From Sinorhizobium medicae (GTDB taxonomy: Bacteria; Pseudomonadota; Alphaproteobacteria; Rhizobiales; Rhizobiaceae): a DNA stretch of 64,000 nt. The stretch covers positions 62,001 to 126,000 of the forward strand of contig NZ_VITA01000016.1 in the NCBI RefSeq assembly GCF_007827695.1, written 5' to 3'. A model generated the notes under the pieces. The model saw only the letters and a list, made by a program, of their open reading frames with translations, ran no database searches and had not been told where the DNA came from. This document shows positions 24,998-33,707 of this stretch, piece after piece. Position 1 is the stretch's first letter; every line of letters starts with the position of its first letter. A program made the translations under genes and the position numbers.

Positions 24998-27049
24998 CTA
25001 TTGCGCGCGTTCAACGCCAGTGCGTGAACGTGCTGGGAAAACGTCGTTTGCGCTGGCACTCACCATAATGGTGTCCTCGGCAGGATTGCATATCCCGCGA
25101 ATGGGCGCCCCGAGCCGACCGCGTTCCGCAGTGCAGCCATATTCGGCTGCGCTGGCAAACACTTGGTAAAATTCAAGCGTGGTGCCGAGGTGGCGGGAGC
25201 CTTCGTCTGAAAAATGCCCGTGGTCCTCGAAAATAGCCACGCCTTTGTCCTCGGTCCTGCAGCGGCCGTCATCGCAGAGATAACCGTTGAAGCTCACGAC
25301 CGGATAGTCCCGGGCGATGCCCGCCAGGACAGTGAGCACGTCTCGGTCGTGCATCCGTACGGTTTCAAACGATGCACCGCAGCCTTCGGCAGAGGCGCCG
25401 AGCAGGCGCGCTCGCGCAACGCAAAGGCCGCTGTCGCGCCCGTCCTGTGGTGGCGGTGCGATGACGACTGGCCGAAAGCCATTGCTTCGCAACCATGCAA
25501 GGCTTGCTCGAAAGCTGTCGGCAACAATCCAGGCGTCCGACTGCACCGCTCCCCTGCCCTCGAGAAGCATCGTTTTCTCCGCGAGATACTGGTTCAGTGG
25601 CGAGGACAGAACGACATAGCGGATTGACCTGTGCGCCAGAAGGAAGCGCTGCACCTCCTTATTGTGGCCGATGCACTTCTGCGGCCAGGCGGGGTCCAGC
25701 CTGGGGAGAATCGGGGCAAGTCCGGTGAGCGGACCGCAATTATTGTTCGTCAGTTGCACGAGCCGGGCTTCTGGTTCGGAGGCCAGGATCCCGTCGACGA
25801 GGTGCCGGGCGAAGGAGTCTCCCCAGACGGCAATCACCGGCTGGCTGCTTGTGCTGCACTTCAAGTCGATTACCGCATTGCAGTCCTTGCTTAAGCCGAC
25901 GCTCGGCTTGGCCAGACGGGCGAGTTCGACGTTGTGTCCAGCAAGCCCGTCGCTGCCGTCCAGGACGAGGCCAGCCGCAACAGTGATGGAGCCGATAGAT
26001 GCGACGGTCGCGAATATCGCCGTCCGGCTGAAACGGGCACGATTGCGAAAGGGCCTCTCGACATATCGCCAGCTTAGATAGGCCAGTCCGAAGCAGAGCG
26101 AGATCAGTGCCAGGCAGCCGGCAGGCGTCAAACTGTCGTTCATGCGCATCCGCGCAAATGCGAATACCGGCTGATGCCAGAGATATAGGCTGTAACTGCA
26201 GAGCCCGATCGCAACGAGCGGGCGGACTGAAAGGCACTTGCCGATCAGCGTGTCTCTGCGGCCAAAAGCGATGACCAAAGCCGTACCGGCGACCACCGGG
26301 ACAGTCGCCCAGCCTGGATAATGTTGCGCTTCGGTAATTGACAGATAGCTCGCGCCGATCAGGAAAACCCCGAAGCACGCGAAGCACTCGCGCAGCGATC
26401 TGGAAAGCTCACGATGCGCAATGCCCGAGAGGGCAACAGCGGCACCGAGGCCGAGTTCCCAGAAGCGACTGGGCAGGAGATAGAAGTTTGCCGCCGGGTC
26501 GATGCCCACGACGAGCTGGGTCGCACCGAAGCTCAGAACAGTCACCGCGACGACGGCTCTGAGCGCGGCCGCCTCCGTGAAGCGGCGCAGCGAAATCAAA
26601 AGCAAGGGGAAAACGACGTAGAACTGCTCCTCCACCGCCAGAGACCAGGTGTGCAGCAGCGGCATGAGGCCGGTATCGGGCGTGAAATAATTCGTCTGGT
26701 CCCAGAAGAAGAAATTGGCCGCGAACAGATTCGCCGCATAAAGGCTCTTGCCGAACTCGTTCAATTCCTTCGGCAGCATCCACATAAGCGCGAAGGGAAT
26801 GCAGGCGATACAGACGAACAGAAGAGCCGGCGCGAGCCGCCGGGCACGACGCTCATAAAATCCGATGACGCTGAATGCGCCACTGCGGATTTCCTGATGA
26901 ATGAGGGCCGTGATCAGGAAACCGCTGATCACGAAGAAAACGTCGACCCCCGCGAAACCACCGGATATAAAGCCGAAACCGGCGTGAAACAGCAGGACGG
27001 GGATTACAGCGACTGCGCGAAGCCCGTCGATTTCAGGTCTGTAATGCAT
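24998..27049 (-). CDS. OafA/YrhL-type acyltransferase with SGNH domain
   Basis: Integral membrane O-acetyltransferase of surface glycans, 683 residues. The N-terminal acyltransferase-3 domain (about 1-350, ten or so helices) starts with the hallmark YRPEIDGLRAVAV and contains LLHTWSLAVEEQFYVVFPL. The C-terminal periplasmic SGNH domain (about 400-640) has the Ser block VWGDSFARHLVDG and the Asp-His block EDHGHFSDEGSRHLG. It should acetylate an O-antigen, exopolysaccharide or lipid-linked sugar. Convergent with bmt. A weak inverted repeat lies between the two genes. Confidence 0.92.
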   Translation of the reverse strand: MHYRPEIDGLRAVAVIPVLLFHAGFGFISGGFAGVDVFFVISGFLITALIHQEIRSGAFSVIGFYERRARRLAPALLFVCIACIPFALMWMLPKELNEFGKSLYAANLFAANFFFWDQTNYFTPDTGLMPLLHTWSLAVEEQFYVVFPLLLISLRRFTEAAALRAVVAVTVLSFGATQLVVGIDPAANFYLLPSRFWELGLGAAVALSGIAHRELSRSLRECFACFGVFLIGASYLSITEAQHYPGWATVPVVAGTALVIAFGRRDTLIGKCLSVRPLVAIGLCSYSLYLWHQPVFAFARMRMNDSLTPAGCLALISLCFGLAYLSWRYVERPFRNRARFSRTAIFATVASIGSITVAAGLVLDGSDGLAGHNVELARLAKPSVGLSKDCNAVIDLKCSTSSQPVIAVWGDSFARHLVDGILASEPEARLVQLTNNNCGPLTGLAPILPRLDPAWPQKCIGHNKEVQRFLLAHRSIRYVVLSSPLNQYLAEKTMLLEGRGAVQSDAWIVADSFRASLAWLRSNGFRPVVIAPPPQDGRDSGLCVARARLLGASAEGCGASFETVRMHDRDVLTVLAGIARDYPVVSFNGYLCDDGRCRTEDKGVAIFEDHGHFSDEGSRHLGTTLEFYQVFASAAEYGCTAERGRLGAPIRGICNPAEDTIMVSASANDVFPARSRTGVERAQ

Positions 27050-27203
27050 AATGCGAGGCAGAAGCTTTCATAAAAGTCGCGCGTCGTTAACACGAGCGGC
27101 CACCCGAAACCACCCCGCCGGATGTCAGTGCACCGCAACTTTCGATGGATCAAACCCTTCGCATACCGACCACCCCAACGCCTGTGCACTCGGGCTCGTC
27201 AGC

Positions 27204-27956
27204 TCACCGCGGAAAATCGGCAACCACCGCGATAATTGGCCCGAGCGGAAAAAGCCGGTCGTGACGGTTGATCTCAGGCGCGTAGAGGCTCGAGATCGTT
27301 CCGTCCAGAAAGAGCGCATTGGGACAATCGAGCGCATCGCGGAACAGCGTGGCGAAGTCGTGGAAGCGTACGGGCCGTTTCGACGCGGCGAAAACCACCT
27401 TGCCGTTCGTGGCGACCCCGACGCCGTTGCGTGTCCTGAGGCTGTCACTATCCGGAAGGAAGCGCGGATGGAGCGCGCCGTCGACGACGAGCATCGGGCC
27501 GGATTGCGTGGCGAAACGCGGCTTGATGCCCGCGAGCCGATAGGCCTCCGCCGCAATGACACCGGCCTTGCCGCCGTCGACATGAAAGACGCCGTTCGGC
27601 AGCATGTGAAAATTGCCCCAACCGGGATTTGTGTTAAGCGGCGTCTGCTCCGTGCCCTCCTCCACATGCAGACCGACTGGAGAGAGGTCTTCTTGGTACA
27701 TCCCGCCGTTCATCGCAAAGATGAGATACTGGCCGCGACGACGGAGTTCGAGCGACAGGGCTCTGAATGAGCTGAACGGTACCCCCGCCCGATCCTTGTT
27801 GTAGATCCGTAAATCGTTTGTCTGAGGGTCGAACGAGCACGCGATGTAGGCTTCGCCGAGATGGCGGACATCGCGGCAGGCAGCCGATGCGGGCGCAGCG
27901 ATGCCGGCGGACAGAAGTGCGGCGCCAGCGATGAAAGCTCTTGAAAACAGTGGCAT
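27204..27956 (-). CDS. Secreted phosphodiester glycosidase-family (NAGPA) protein
   Basis: Exported protein of 250 residues with a signal peptide (AFIAGAALLSAGIAAPASAA). The body matches the NAGPA/YigE-like domain, with FAMNGGMYQEDLSPVGL, a glycine-rich PMLVVDGALHPRF and the end motif ALFLDGTISSLYAPE. Related enzymes remove GlcNAc from phosphodiester-linked sugars. In bacteria these proteins are often linked to exopolysaccharide, but the substrate here is unknown. It stands alone between the acyltransferase and the iron-sulfur protein. Confidence 0.85.
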   Translation of the reverse strand: MPLFSRAFIAGAALLSAGIAAPASAACRDVRHLGEAYIACSFDPQTNDLRIYNKDRAGVPFSSFRALSLELRRRGQYLIFAMNGGMYQEDLSPVGLHVEEGTEQTPLNTNPGWGNFHMLPNGVFHVDGGKAGVIAAEAYRLAGIKPRFATQSGPMLVVDGALHPRFLPDSDSLRTRNGVGVATNGKVVFAASKRPVRFHDFATLFRDALDCPNALFLDGTISSLYAPEINRHDRLFPLGPIIAVVADFPR

Positions 27957-28036
27957 CGACTAGACCTGAAGGGAATCTCCTGGTGCAGCATCGCTCGGAT
28001 TGCGGCGGATTGATGTGACCCGCCCGCGCTTGCCGT

Positions 28037-28741
28037 TCACGGCTTGAGCGCCGCCATATGAAAACGCAATTGCCGGACCGCATAACGAAAGTCGCGCCCC
28101 ACCGGGCAGGCATTGCGGGAGAGGCAGCCGTGAGCAAGGCAGCCTGCCTCGCCCTCCCCGCTTCTCAGATGCGCACGGCAGCGTCCGTAATCGAACATAC
28201 GTCCCGCTAGTGCATCCGGGGGGCAGCTTGAAAGGCACGGCTTCTCCGTGCAGGTTTCGCAAGGGTGCCCAACTACCGTCTCGCCCGTCACCGGCATCTC
28301 TCGATCGAAGCCGAGCGCACCGCGATACCCGTGCCACAGCCCGTAGCGAGGATGAATGAGAATGCCGAGCGGCGATGGCTTCAACCCTTCGGCACGCATC
28401 GCCCACTGCTGGAACGGCTGCCAAGGGGGATCGGACGGAAACCAGGCCGTGGCGCGCGCTGCTGCCGCGACCGGGCTGATGATCTGTTTCGACCAGGTGT
28501 CGAGCGGGTCCTTCCCGCCGCCATCCGGTTCGCCTTCGCGCCAGTGACTGAAGGGCTCCCAGTTCGAGCCGCCGAGATTGCCGATCAGCACCACGCTTGC
28601 AGCCGGTTTGCCGCCTTCGAGCGCCGGTGCCGCCGTCCGCGACGCGAAATTCACGGTCCCGCGCAAAAAAAGACCGTGCGGCGCAAGCGCCGCACGGATT
28701 GCTTCGAGTACATCGCTGGTCGATGCGGAAGGAGCCGTCAT
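28037..28741 (-). CDS. 4Fe-4S iron-sulfur protein, QueG-like C-terminal type
   Basis: Soluble electron-transfer protein of 234 residues. The C-terminal third carries CETCTEKPCLSSCPPDAL and a second cysteine set (CLAHGCLSRNACPVG), enough for one or two 4Fe-4S clusters. The layout resembles the ferredoxin end of epoxyqueuosine reductase, without its cobalamin domain. Its ATG overlaps, as ATGA, an in-frame extension of the mttB reading frame, so it is probably translated together with mttB. A reasonable job is to supply low-potential electrons for corrinoid reactivation. That is inference. Confidence 0.75.
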   Translation of the reverse strand: MTAPSASTSDVLEAIRAALAPHGLFLRGTVNFASRTAAPALEGGKPAASVVLIGNLGGSNWEPFSHWREGEPDGGGKDPLDTWSKQIISPVAAAARATAWFPSDPPWQPFQQWAMRAEGLKPSPLGILIHPRYGLWHGYRGALGFDREMPVTGETVVGHPCETCTEKPCLSSCPPDALAGRMFDYGRCRAHLRSGEGEAGCLAHGCLSRNACPVGRDFRYAVRQLRFHMAALKP

Positions 28742-28848
28742 TTCGGTTTCGGCCCTTGAGTTTCGTAATGCGGGCGCCAGACCTCCTTCTGGATCATATC
28801 GGCCACCTGCGCCGCGCCGCCTTGCTCCCTGGCTCGCTCGGGAGCCTT

Positions 28849-30420
28849 TCAGGTGAAGGCGTCCGGCATCGAGTCCTTACGCTTGGCGATGAATTCCTTC
28901 AGCGCGTCGTCGATCGCCGGATCGAGATAAGGCGCCTCGTATTGCTCGAGCCAGGAGCGGGCGAGCGCATTGGCGCGCTGTTCAACCCGCTTTTCCCCCT
29001 CGATTTCCCACTGCTCGAAGGAATTGTTGTCGGCGAGCTGCGAGCGATAGAAGGCGCTCTGGAAGTTCGCCTGAGTGTGGGCGCAGCCGAGATAATGGCT
29101 GCCGGGGCCTACTTCGCGGATTGCGTCGAGCGCCTGAGCATTTTCGGAAAGGTCAACGCCCTCGGCCATCTTCTGCATCATGCCGAGCTGATCCTGATCG
29201 ATCATGAACTTCTCGTAGGACGAGACGAGACCGCCCTCGAGCCAGCCGGCCGCATGCAGCACGAAGTTGGTGCCGGCAAGCAGCGTCATGTTCAGCGTAT
29301 TGGCCGATTCATGCGCAGCCTGGGCGTCCGGAACTTTCGAACCGCAGAGCGAACCGCCGGTACGGAACGGCAGGCCGAGACGGCGGGCAAGCTGAGCGGC
29401 GCCATAGGAAACGAGCGACGGCTCCGGAGTGCCGAAGGTCGGCGCGCCCGACTGCATCGAGATCGACGCGGCGAAGGTGCCGAACAGCACCGGCGCACCC
29501 TTGCGGATGAGCTGGGTAAAGGCAGCGCCCGCAAGCACTTCGGCCAGGATCTGCGTCAGCGTGCCCGCAACCGTGACCGGACTCATGGCCCCCGACAGAA
29601 TGAAGGGCGAAACGACGCAAGCCTGGTTATGGCGAGCATAGACCTTCGCGGCACCGAGCATCGTCTCATCGAAGACCATCGGCGAGTTGGCGTTGATGAG
29701 GTTCAAAGTCACGGCATTGTTCTCGACGAAATCGTCTCCGAACAGAATCTTTGCCATTGCGACGGTGTCTTCGGCGCGCTCGGGCGCGGTGACCGATCCC
29801 ATGAAGGGTTTGTCGGAATAGCGAATATGACTGTAGACCATGTCGAGATGACGCTTGTTGACGGCGACATCGACCGGCTCACAAACAGTACCGCCGGAAG
29901 AGTGCATCGACGGCGCCATATAGGCGAGCTTCACGAAATTCCGGAAGTCTTCGATCGTCGCATAGCGGCGGTTGCCGTCGAGGTCGCGCACGAAGGGCGG
30001 ACCGTATACCGGCGCAAAGACGGTCGACTTGCCGCCGATCTGAACGCTGCGCTCGGGATTGCGCGCATGCCAGGTGAATTCCTTCGGCGCCGACTTCAGG
30101 AGCTCGCGGCAAAGGCCCTTGGGAAAATGCACGCGTTGGCCGCGAACGTCGGCTCCAGCCGCCTTCCAGAGGTCGAGCGCTTCCGCGTCGTCGCGAAACT
30201 CGATGCCGATCTCCTCGAGCACGACGTCCGCATTGCGTTCGATGAGCTGCAGCCCCTCCTCATCGAGCACTTCGTATTCGCGAATCCTGCGCTGGATATA
30301 GGGCAGAGACGGTCCCGGGCCGCCGCCGGTACGAGACGCGCGACGCGCCGCTGCTCCCCGTCCTTCGCCACGCGCGCGGCGTCCGCCGCCTTCGGCACCT
30401 TGTACTGTAACGTCGCTCAT
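28849..30420 (-). CDS. MttB-family (trimethylamine/betaine) corrinoid methyltransferase
   Basis: Methyltransferase of the MttB superfamily, 523 residues, moving a methyl group from a quaternary or tertiary amine to a corrinoid protein. The frame is continuous with no in-frame amber codon, so it is a non-pyrrolysine member. Characterised non-pyrrolysine members use glycine betaine or related compounds. Family segments are VVSPFILSGAMSPVTVAG, FGTFAASISMQSGAP and AGTNFVLHAAGWLEGGLVSS. The N-terminus is low-complexity and basic. Divergent from the corrinoid-protein gene. Beyond the TGA the same frame stays open for 35 codons (see findings). Confidence 0.9.
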   Translation of the reverse strand: MSDVTVQGAEGGGRRARGEGRGAAARRASRTGGGPGPSLPYIQRRIREYEVLDEEGLQLIERNADVVLEEIGIEFRDDAEALDLWKAAGADVRGQRVHFPKGLCRELLKSAPKEFTWHARNPERSVQIGGKSTVFAPVYGPPFVRDLDGNRRYATIEDFRNFVKLAYMAPSMHSSGGTVCEPVDVAVNKRHLDMVYSHIRYSDKPFMGSVTAPERAEDTVAMAKILFGDDFVENNAVTLNLINANSPMVFDETMLGAAKVYARHNQACVVSPFILSGAMSPVTVAGTLTQILAEVLAGAAFTQLIRKGAPVLFGTFAASISMQSGAPTFGTPEPSLVSYGAAQLARRLGLPFRTGGSLCGSKVPDAQAAHESANTLNMTLLAGTNFVLHAAGWLEGGLVSSYEKFMIDQDQLGMMQKMAEGVDLSENAQALDAIREVGPGSHYLGCAHTQANFQSAFYRSQLADNNSFEQWEIEGEKRVEQRANALARSWLEQYEAPYLDPAIDDALKEFIAKRKDSMPDAFT

Positions 30421-30591
30421 TCGCTCATTCCTCTTCCCGCGGCACCCCGCGCATCATGCGCGATGAACGCCGCAACACTTTGATGGGTGGGCGCATACCC
30501 CTTTCGCGAGGTCAAATCCAGCGGCGGGCATATGCATCCGATAATCGATTTAGCCTAATGCTACCAAGGCGCCGGGCCGGTACGGGTCTTA

Positions 30592-30612
30592 ATGCGCCAA
30601 CGGTTGGCGCAT
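30592..30612. promoter_or_regulatory. 21-bp perfect inverted repeat, candidate operator
   Basis: Arms ATGCGCCAAC and GTTGGCGCAT around a single central G. It lies in the 525-base gap (30421-30945) between the divergent mttB and corrinoid-protein genes. The one-base centre is poor for an RNA hairpin and good for a dimeric repressor. Elsewhere in this gap I saw no riboswitch and no gene. Confidence 0.6.
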
Positions 30613-30945
30613 CTTAGACACTCAATCTTCGGTCGTTGCTCCCTGCGATGTCTTGGGCACGCTTCTTTCGGATGCTGCAGGAAGGACCGCATAAGCGCCA
30701 CTCTAACGCCTTGAAGACCTGCATAATTTTACGGCGCGACAGTTTCCGGATCGCGGAATGATTCCTTGTGATCACCTTGTGGCAGCACTTACGTCGGGCG
30801 CCGTCGTTTTTCATCATATGCGACGTCGCTTTCAACAAGAGATTATTAGGTGTAGCCCGCTAAGGATTGGGGAACGCGTCCGGATTGCGACCTCTCTCGT
30901 GCCACCCGTGCGAAATGACTGTGCCAGGAACCGAGGAACCCAACT

Positions 30946-31644
30946 ATGGCAGACGATGAAATCATTCTCGAGGACCTTTCCGATGAGGAACTCGTGCAGC
31001 AGATGCATGACGACCTTTATGACGGTCTCAAAGAGGAAATCGAGGAAGCGACGCGAATCCTCCTCAAGCGTGGCTGGACGCCATACGACGTCCTGACCCA
31101 AGCCCTGGTCGAAGGCATGCGCATCGTCGGGATAGATTTCCGCGACGGCATTCTCTTTGTTCCGGAAGTGCTGCTTTCCGCCAATGCGATGAAGGCCGGT
31201 ATGTTCATCCTGCGCCCGCTTCTCGTCGAGACTGGAGCGCCGAAGCTCGGAAAGATGGTTATCGGTACGGTCAAGGGCGACATCCACGACATCGGCAAGA
31301 ACCTCGTCGGCATGATGATGGAAGGCGCCGGCTTCGATGTCGTCGACCTCGGTATCAACAACCCGGTTGAAAACTACCTCGAAGCGCTCGAGCGTGAGAA
31401 GCCCGACATCCTCGGCATGTCGGCACTGCTCACGACCACCATGCCCTATATGAAGGTCGTTATCGACACGATGAAAGAGAAGGGGTTGCGCGACGAATAC
31501 GTCGTCCTCGTGGGCGGTGCACCGCTCAATGAGGAGTTCGGCAAGGCCGTCGGCGCTGACGCCTATTGCCGCGATGCCGCAGTCGCAGTCGAGACCGCCA
31601 AGGACTACATGAAGCGTAAGCACAACCAGCTTGCAGCCGGCTGA
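30946..31644 (+). CDS. Corrinoid-binding methyl-carrier protein (MtbC/MttC-like)
   Basis: Cytoplasmic methyl carrier, 232 residues. The N-terminal helical cap (about 1-95) holds LVEGMRIVGIDFRDGILFVPE. The cobalamin domain (about 100-225) has the DxHxxG motif with the lower-ligand His in GDIHDIGKNLVGMMM, followed by MSALLTTTMPYMKVVIDTMK and VLVGGAPLNEEF. It should receive a methyl group from the divergent MttB protein and pass it to the H4F methyltransferase encoded at 36234. A strong terminator follows. Confidence 0.94.
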   Translation: MADDEIILEDLSDEELVQQMHDDLYDGLKEEIEEATRILLKRGWTPYDVLTQALVEGMRIVGIDFRDGILFVPEVLLSANAMKAGMFILRPLLVETGAPKLGKMVIGTVKGDIHDIGKNLVGMMMEGAGFDVVDLGINNPVENYLEALEREKPDILGMSALLTTTMPYMKVVIDTMKEKGLRDEYVVLVGGAPLNEEFGKAVGADAYCRDAAVAVETAKDYMKRKHNQLAAG

Positions 31645-31658
31645 GACGATTCGACATG

Positions 31659-31702
31659 AAAAAGCCGGCTGCTCGTGTGAAACGAGCAGCCGGCTTTTCT
31701 GT
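31659..31702 (+). terminator. Strong bidirectional intrinsic terminator
   Basis: A 17-base arm AAAAGCCGGCTGCTCGT (31659-31675) pairs perfectly with 31681-31697 around a GTGAA loop. T-runs stand on the right (TTTTCTGTTTTT) and A-runs on the left, so it can end transcription in both directions, after the corrinoid-protein gene and after the minus-strand lipoprotein gene. Confidence 0.93.
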
Positions 31703-31750
31703 TTTTAGCGACGAGGAGAGCGTGAACGCGGCGGCTCTATCGCGCCACCG

Positions 31751-31915
31751 TCAGTTGGCGGCCCTCGCAACCCGATTGCCGGCTCCCTGTGTCGCATTTA
31801 CTGCATTTGCAGTATCCTGCCCCGCACCGCGGATCGTGTTTGCGCAGGAACTCAGGGTTGCCAGCGCTATCAGAACGGCTCCGATCGTCGCAATGGATTT
31901 TGTCGTCATGACCAT
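31751..31915 (-). CDS. Entericidin-like small lipoprotein (first of two)
   Basis: 54-residue protein read from the minus strand. AAGGA precedes the ATG. It has a lipoprotein signal (TIGAVLIALATLSSC, lipobox Cys at residue 24) and the entericidin-type tail ANTIRGAGQDTANAVNATQG. Entericidins are small toxin/antidote-style membrane lipoproteins, but in rhizobia the role of such proteins is unclear. Divergent from the DUF1638 gene with only about 33 bases between starts, so their promoters overlap. Confidence 0.8.
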   Translation of the reverse strand: MVMTTKSIATIGAVLIALATLSSCANTIRGAGQDTANAVNATQGAGNRVARAAN

Positions 31916-31948
31916 GATTCCTTTGTGTTGATACAAGGCGGAGTTAAG

Positions 31949-32569
31949 ATGGAAAGTGCAATGTCGGCAAGAGAACGTGCACAACCGAAGAAAGTTCATG
32001 TTATAGCTTGCGGTGCGATTGCGCGCGAGATCCTTGCCGTCTGCGAGGCCAACGGGCTGGAGCACATCGAGCTTAGCTGTCTGCCCGCCATCTGGCACAA
32101 TACGCCGGAGAAAATCACACCCGGGTTGCGAGAGGGTATCGTCAAGGCGCGGGCGAGCGGCTTCGAGCACATCTTTCTCGCCTATGCCGATTGCGGCACC
32201 GGCGGGCTGATCGACCGGCTCTGTGAAGAGGAAGGGGTGACACGAATCCCGGGTCCGCATTGCTATTCCTTCTTTGCAGGAAACGCGGACTTCGCCGCGC
32301 GATGGGACGAGGATATCACCGCCTTCTTCCTGACAGACTTTCTCGCCCGCCAGTTCGAGGCCTTCGTTATCGAACCGCTCGGTCTCGACCGGCATCCGGA
32401 ATTGCGCGACATGTATTTCGGCCACTATCGCAAGCTCGTCTATCTCTCCCAACAGGAGGACAAGGCATTGCAGGAGAAGGCCCGGCGCGCAGCCGATACT
32501 CTCGGGCTCGAATACGAGTACCGCTACACCGGCTATGGCGACCTCACCGAGTCGCTGCTCGCCGTCTGA
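31949..32569 (+). CDS. DUF1638 family protein, linked to corrinoid methyl transfer
   Basis: Soluble protein of 206 residues from the ATG at 31949 (GGCGGAG upstream). DUF1638 features are visible: HVIACGAIAREILAVC at the start, CLPAIWHNTPEKITPGL, FLAYADCGTGGLID and GPHCYSFFAGN. Its cysteines and histidines (ACGAI, LSCLPAIWH, DCGTGG, GPHC) suggest a metal or corrinoid contact. The family is frequently found next to MttB-type genes, but no biochemical role is established. Placed inside the cluster between the corrinoid protein and the H4F genes. Confidence 0.8.
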   Translation: MESAMSARERAQPKKVHVIACGAIAREILAVCEANGLEHIELSCLPAIWHNTPEKITPGLREGIVKARASGFEHIFLAYADCGTGGLIDRLCEEEGVTRIPGPHCYSFFAGNADFAARWDEDITAFFLTDFLARQFEAFVIEPLGLDRHPELRDMYFGHYRKLVYLSQQEDKALQEKARRAADTLGLEYEYRYTGYGDLTESLLAV

Positions 32570-32589
32570 TAGGCATGTTGATTTGCCGG

Positions 32590-32742
32590 CTATTGCGCCC
32601 CCGCGCCCAGCACCCGGTGGGTCGCACGGTCGACGGCATGGCCGGTCTGCGCGCTGTCTTCCCTGAATCCGTGTGCCGTGTTGGCGCAGGAGGAGGCGAC
32701 GATCAGCACTATGCATAGACTTGCAATCACAGTGTTCGGCAT
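32590..32742 (-). CDS. Entericidin-like small lipoprotein (second of two)
   Basis: 50-residue protein, MPNTVIASLCIVLIVASSC then ANTAHGFREDSAQTGHAVDR. It shares the lipobox-Cys-Ala-Asn-Thr core and the helical tail with the protein at 31751-31915. The stop lies 20 bases after the DUF1638 stop on the opposite strand, so the two genes are convergent. A weak GAGG lies eight bases upstream of the ATG. Probably a diverged duplicate of its neighbour. Confidence 0.72.
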   Translation of the reverse strand: MPNTVIASLCIVLIVASSCANTAHGFREDSAQTGHAVDRATHRVLGAGAQ

Positions 32743-32827
32743 GACGACCTCGGCAACAGACCGGCGATCCTACAGCGCCGTGCGTCTTATCAGACGCACA
32801 AAGGTCGCTGCAGCACTTTGATTTGCG

Positions 32828-32877
32828 CATGTTTTATCCTTCAGTCGGATCCGATTAAAGGAAACATGCAGCAGGGA
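32828..32877 (+). repeat. Intergenic inverted repeat ending AAACATGCAGCAG, copy 1
   Basis: CATGTTTTATCCTT and AAGGAAACATG form an imperfect stem around TCGGATCCGA, followed by CAGCAG. The same layout occurs at 36105-36148. It looks like a member of a dispersed rhizobial repeat family. Confidence 0.5.
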
Positions 32878-32988
32878 AGATGATGCACGCTTGCGGGAAA
32901 TCAAGAGCGGTAAGCAAGCTTGTCTTCGGCTGAATCATGAGAGAGTATTAGATTTCCCTTATATCCAATCCGGGGATTGGAGAACGTC

Positions 32989-33168
32989 ATGATCGCCAGA
33001 CCATCGATCCTCGCAGCCGCGCTCGCCCTGTTGGCCCTCGCGGGGTGCATGAGCAGCCAGTCCGCCCGCACGACCAACAGTCCTCAGCAAAGTGGCGGTA
33101 CCAGCGCAGCAGCAGGCGCCGGCAGCGGTGGAATGGGAAGTTCCGGTGGTAGCAGCTCCGGTTACTGA
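32989..33168 (+). CDS. Small Gly/Ser-rich lipoprotein
   Basis: 59-residue lipoprotein from the ATG at 32989 (TTGGAG upstream). The signal region SILAAALALLALAGC has a clean lipobox with Cys at about residue 20. The mature part is short and disordered (SGGTSAAAGAGSGGMGSSGG). No function is recognisable. It lies in the corrinoid cluster but on its own transcript, and may be unrelated to methyl transfer. Confidence 0.7.
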   Translation: MIARPSILAAALALLALAGCMSSQSARTTNSPQQSGGTSAAAGAGSGGMGSSGGSSSGY

Positions 33169-33236
33169 GCCGGCCCGCCGCAAACCGAGTTGGCGAGCCG
33201 GCTCATTCGTCGTTGTGGAGACGGCCCCCCGCGGTC

Positions 33237-33707
33237 TCAGGAATATGGCGAATAGCACTGCTGCCTGGGGCCGTTATAGGGCTGGTAGGAATTGTCCGCA
33301 GCCCGGTACGAGCGATAGCGGCCATAGCACCAGTTGACATGACTTGCCGGCAGTGCGGGCACCGCGTAACGCGGCTCGGCATAACGGGGCGGCTGAGCGA
33401 TGGCGCCACCGATGATCATCCCGGCTCCGAAAGCGGCCAGAGGATACCACCAGCCGTCGCTGTGCCTGCGGTAGCCGTGCCGGTGGTAGTTGTAGCCGCG
33501 ATGGCCATTGTGCCATCCATGACGATGGCCGTGACGGCGCCAGCCGTGGCGTGGGCGGTGTCCGTGACCGCGCCAGCCCCGGTGATCGACCAGCTTCACG
33601 TCGCTTTCCTGCGAGACCCGAGCGGAAATGACGGGCATAGCCTCAGCAGGCACATTGCCGGTGAAAGCCGTCAGGGCCGCCAGGAACAGTATCCCAATCT
33701 TCTTCAT
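33237..33707 (-). CDS. BA14K-type secreted protein with His/Arg-rich centre
   Basis: Exported protein of 156 residues from the ATG at 33707. The signal peptide is [21 protein letters not shown]. The centre is unusually rich in His, Arg and Gly ([20 protein letters not shown]), then one membrane or glycine-rich segment ([14 protein letters not shown]). The C-terminus [20 protein letters not shown] then PYNGPRQQC is the BA14K signature known from Brucella and rhizobia, where the protein is immunogenic and linked to surface polysaccharide. A second start further upstream lacks a signal peptide. Confidence 0.85.
   Translation of the reverse strand: MKKIGILFLAALTAFTGNVPAEAMPVISARVSQESDVKLVDHRGWRGHGHRPRHGWRRHGHRHGWHNGHRGYNYHRHGYRRHSDGWWYPLAAFGAGMIIGGAIAQPPRYAEPRYAVPALPASHVNWCYGRYRSYRAADNSYQPYNGPRQQCYSPYS

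Noticed and set aside
27204-27770. 239-residue plus-strand frame at 27051-27770
   Set aside because: Shadow of the NAGPA-type gene, whose signal peptide and motifs are on the minus strand.
28849-30420. Pyrrolysine-containing MttB
   Set aside because: The frame is continuous without an in-frame TAG, so this is a non-pyrrolysine member.
28597-30483. 628-residue open frame on the plus strand
   Set aside because: Shadow of mttB, which has unmistakable family motifs on the minus strand.
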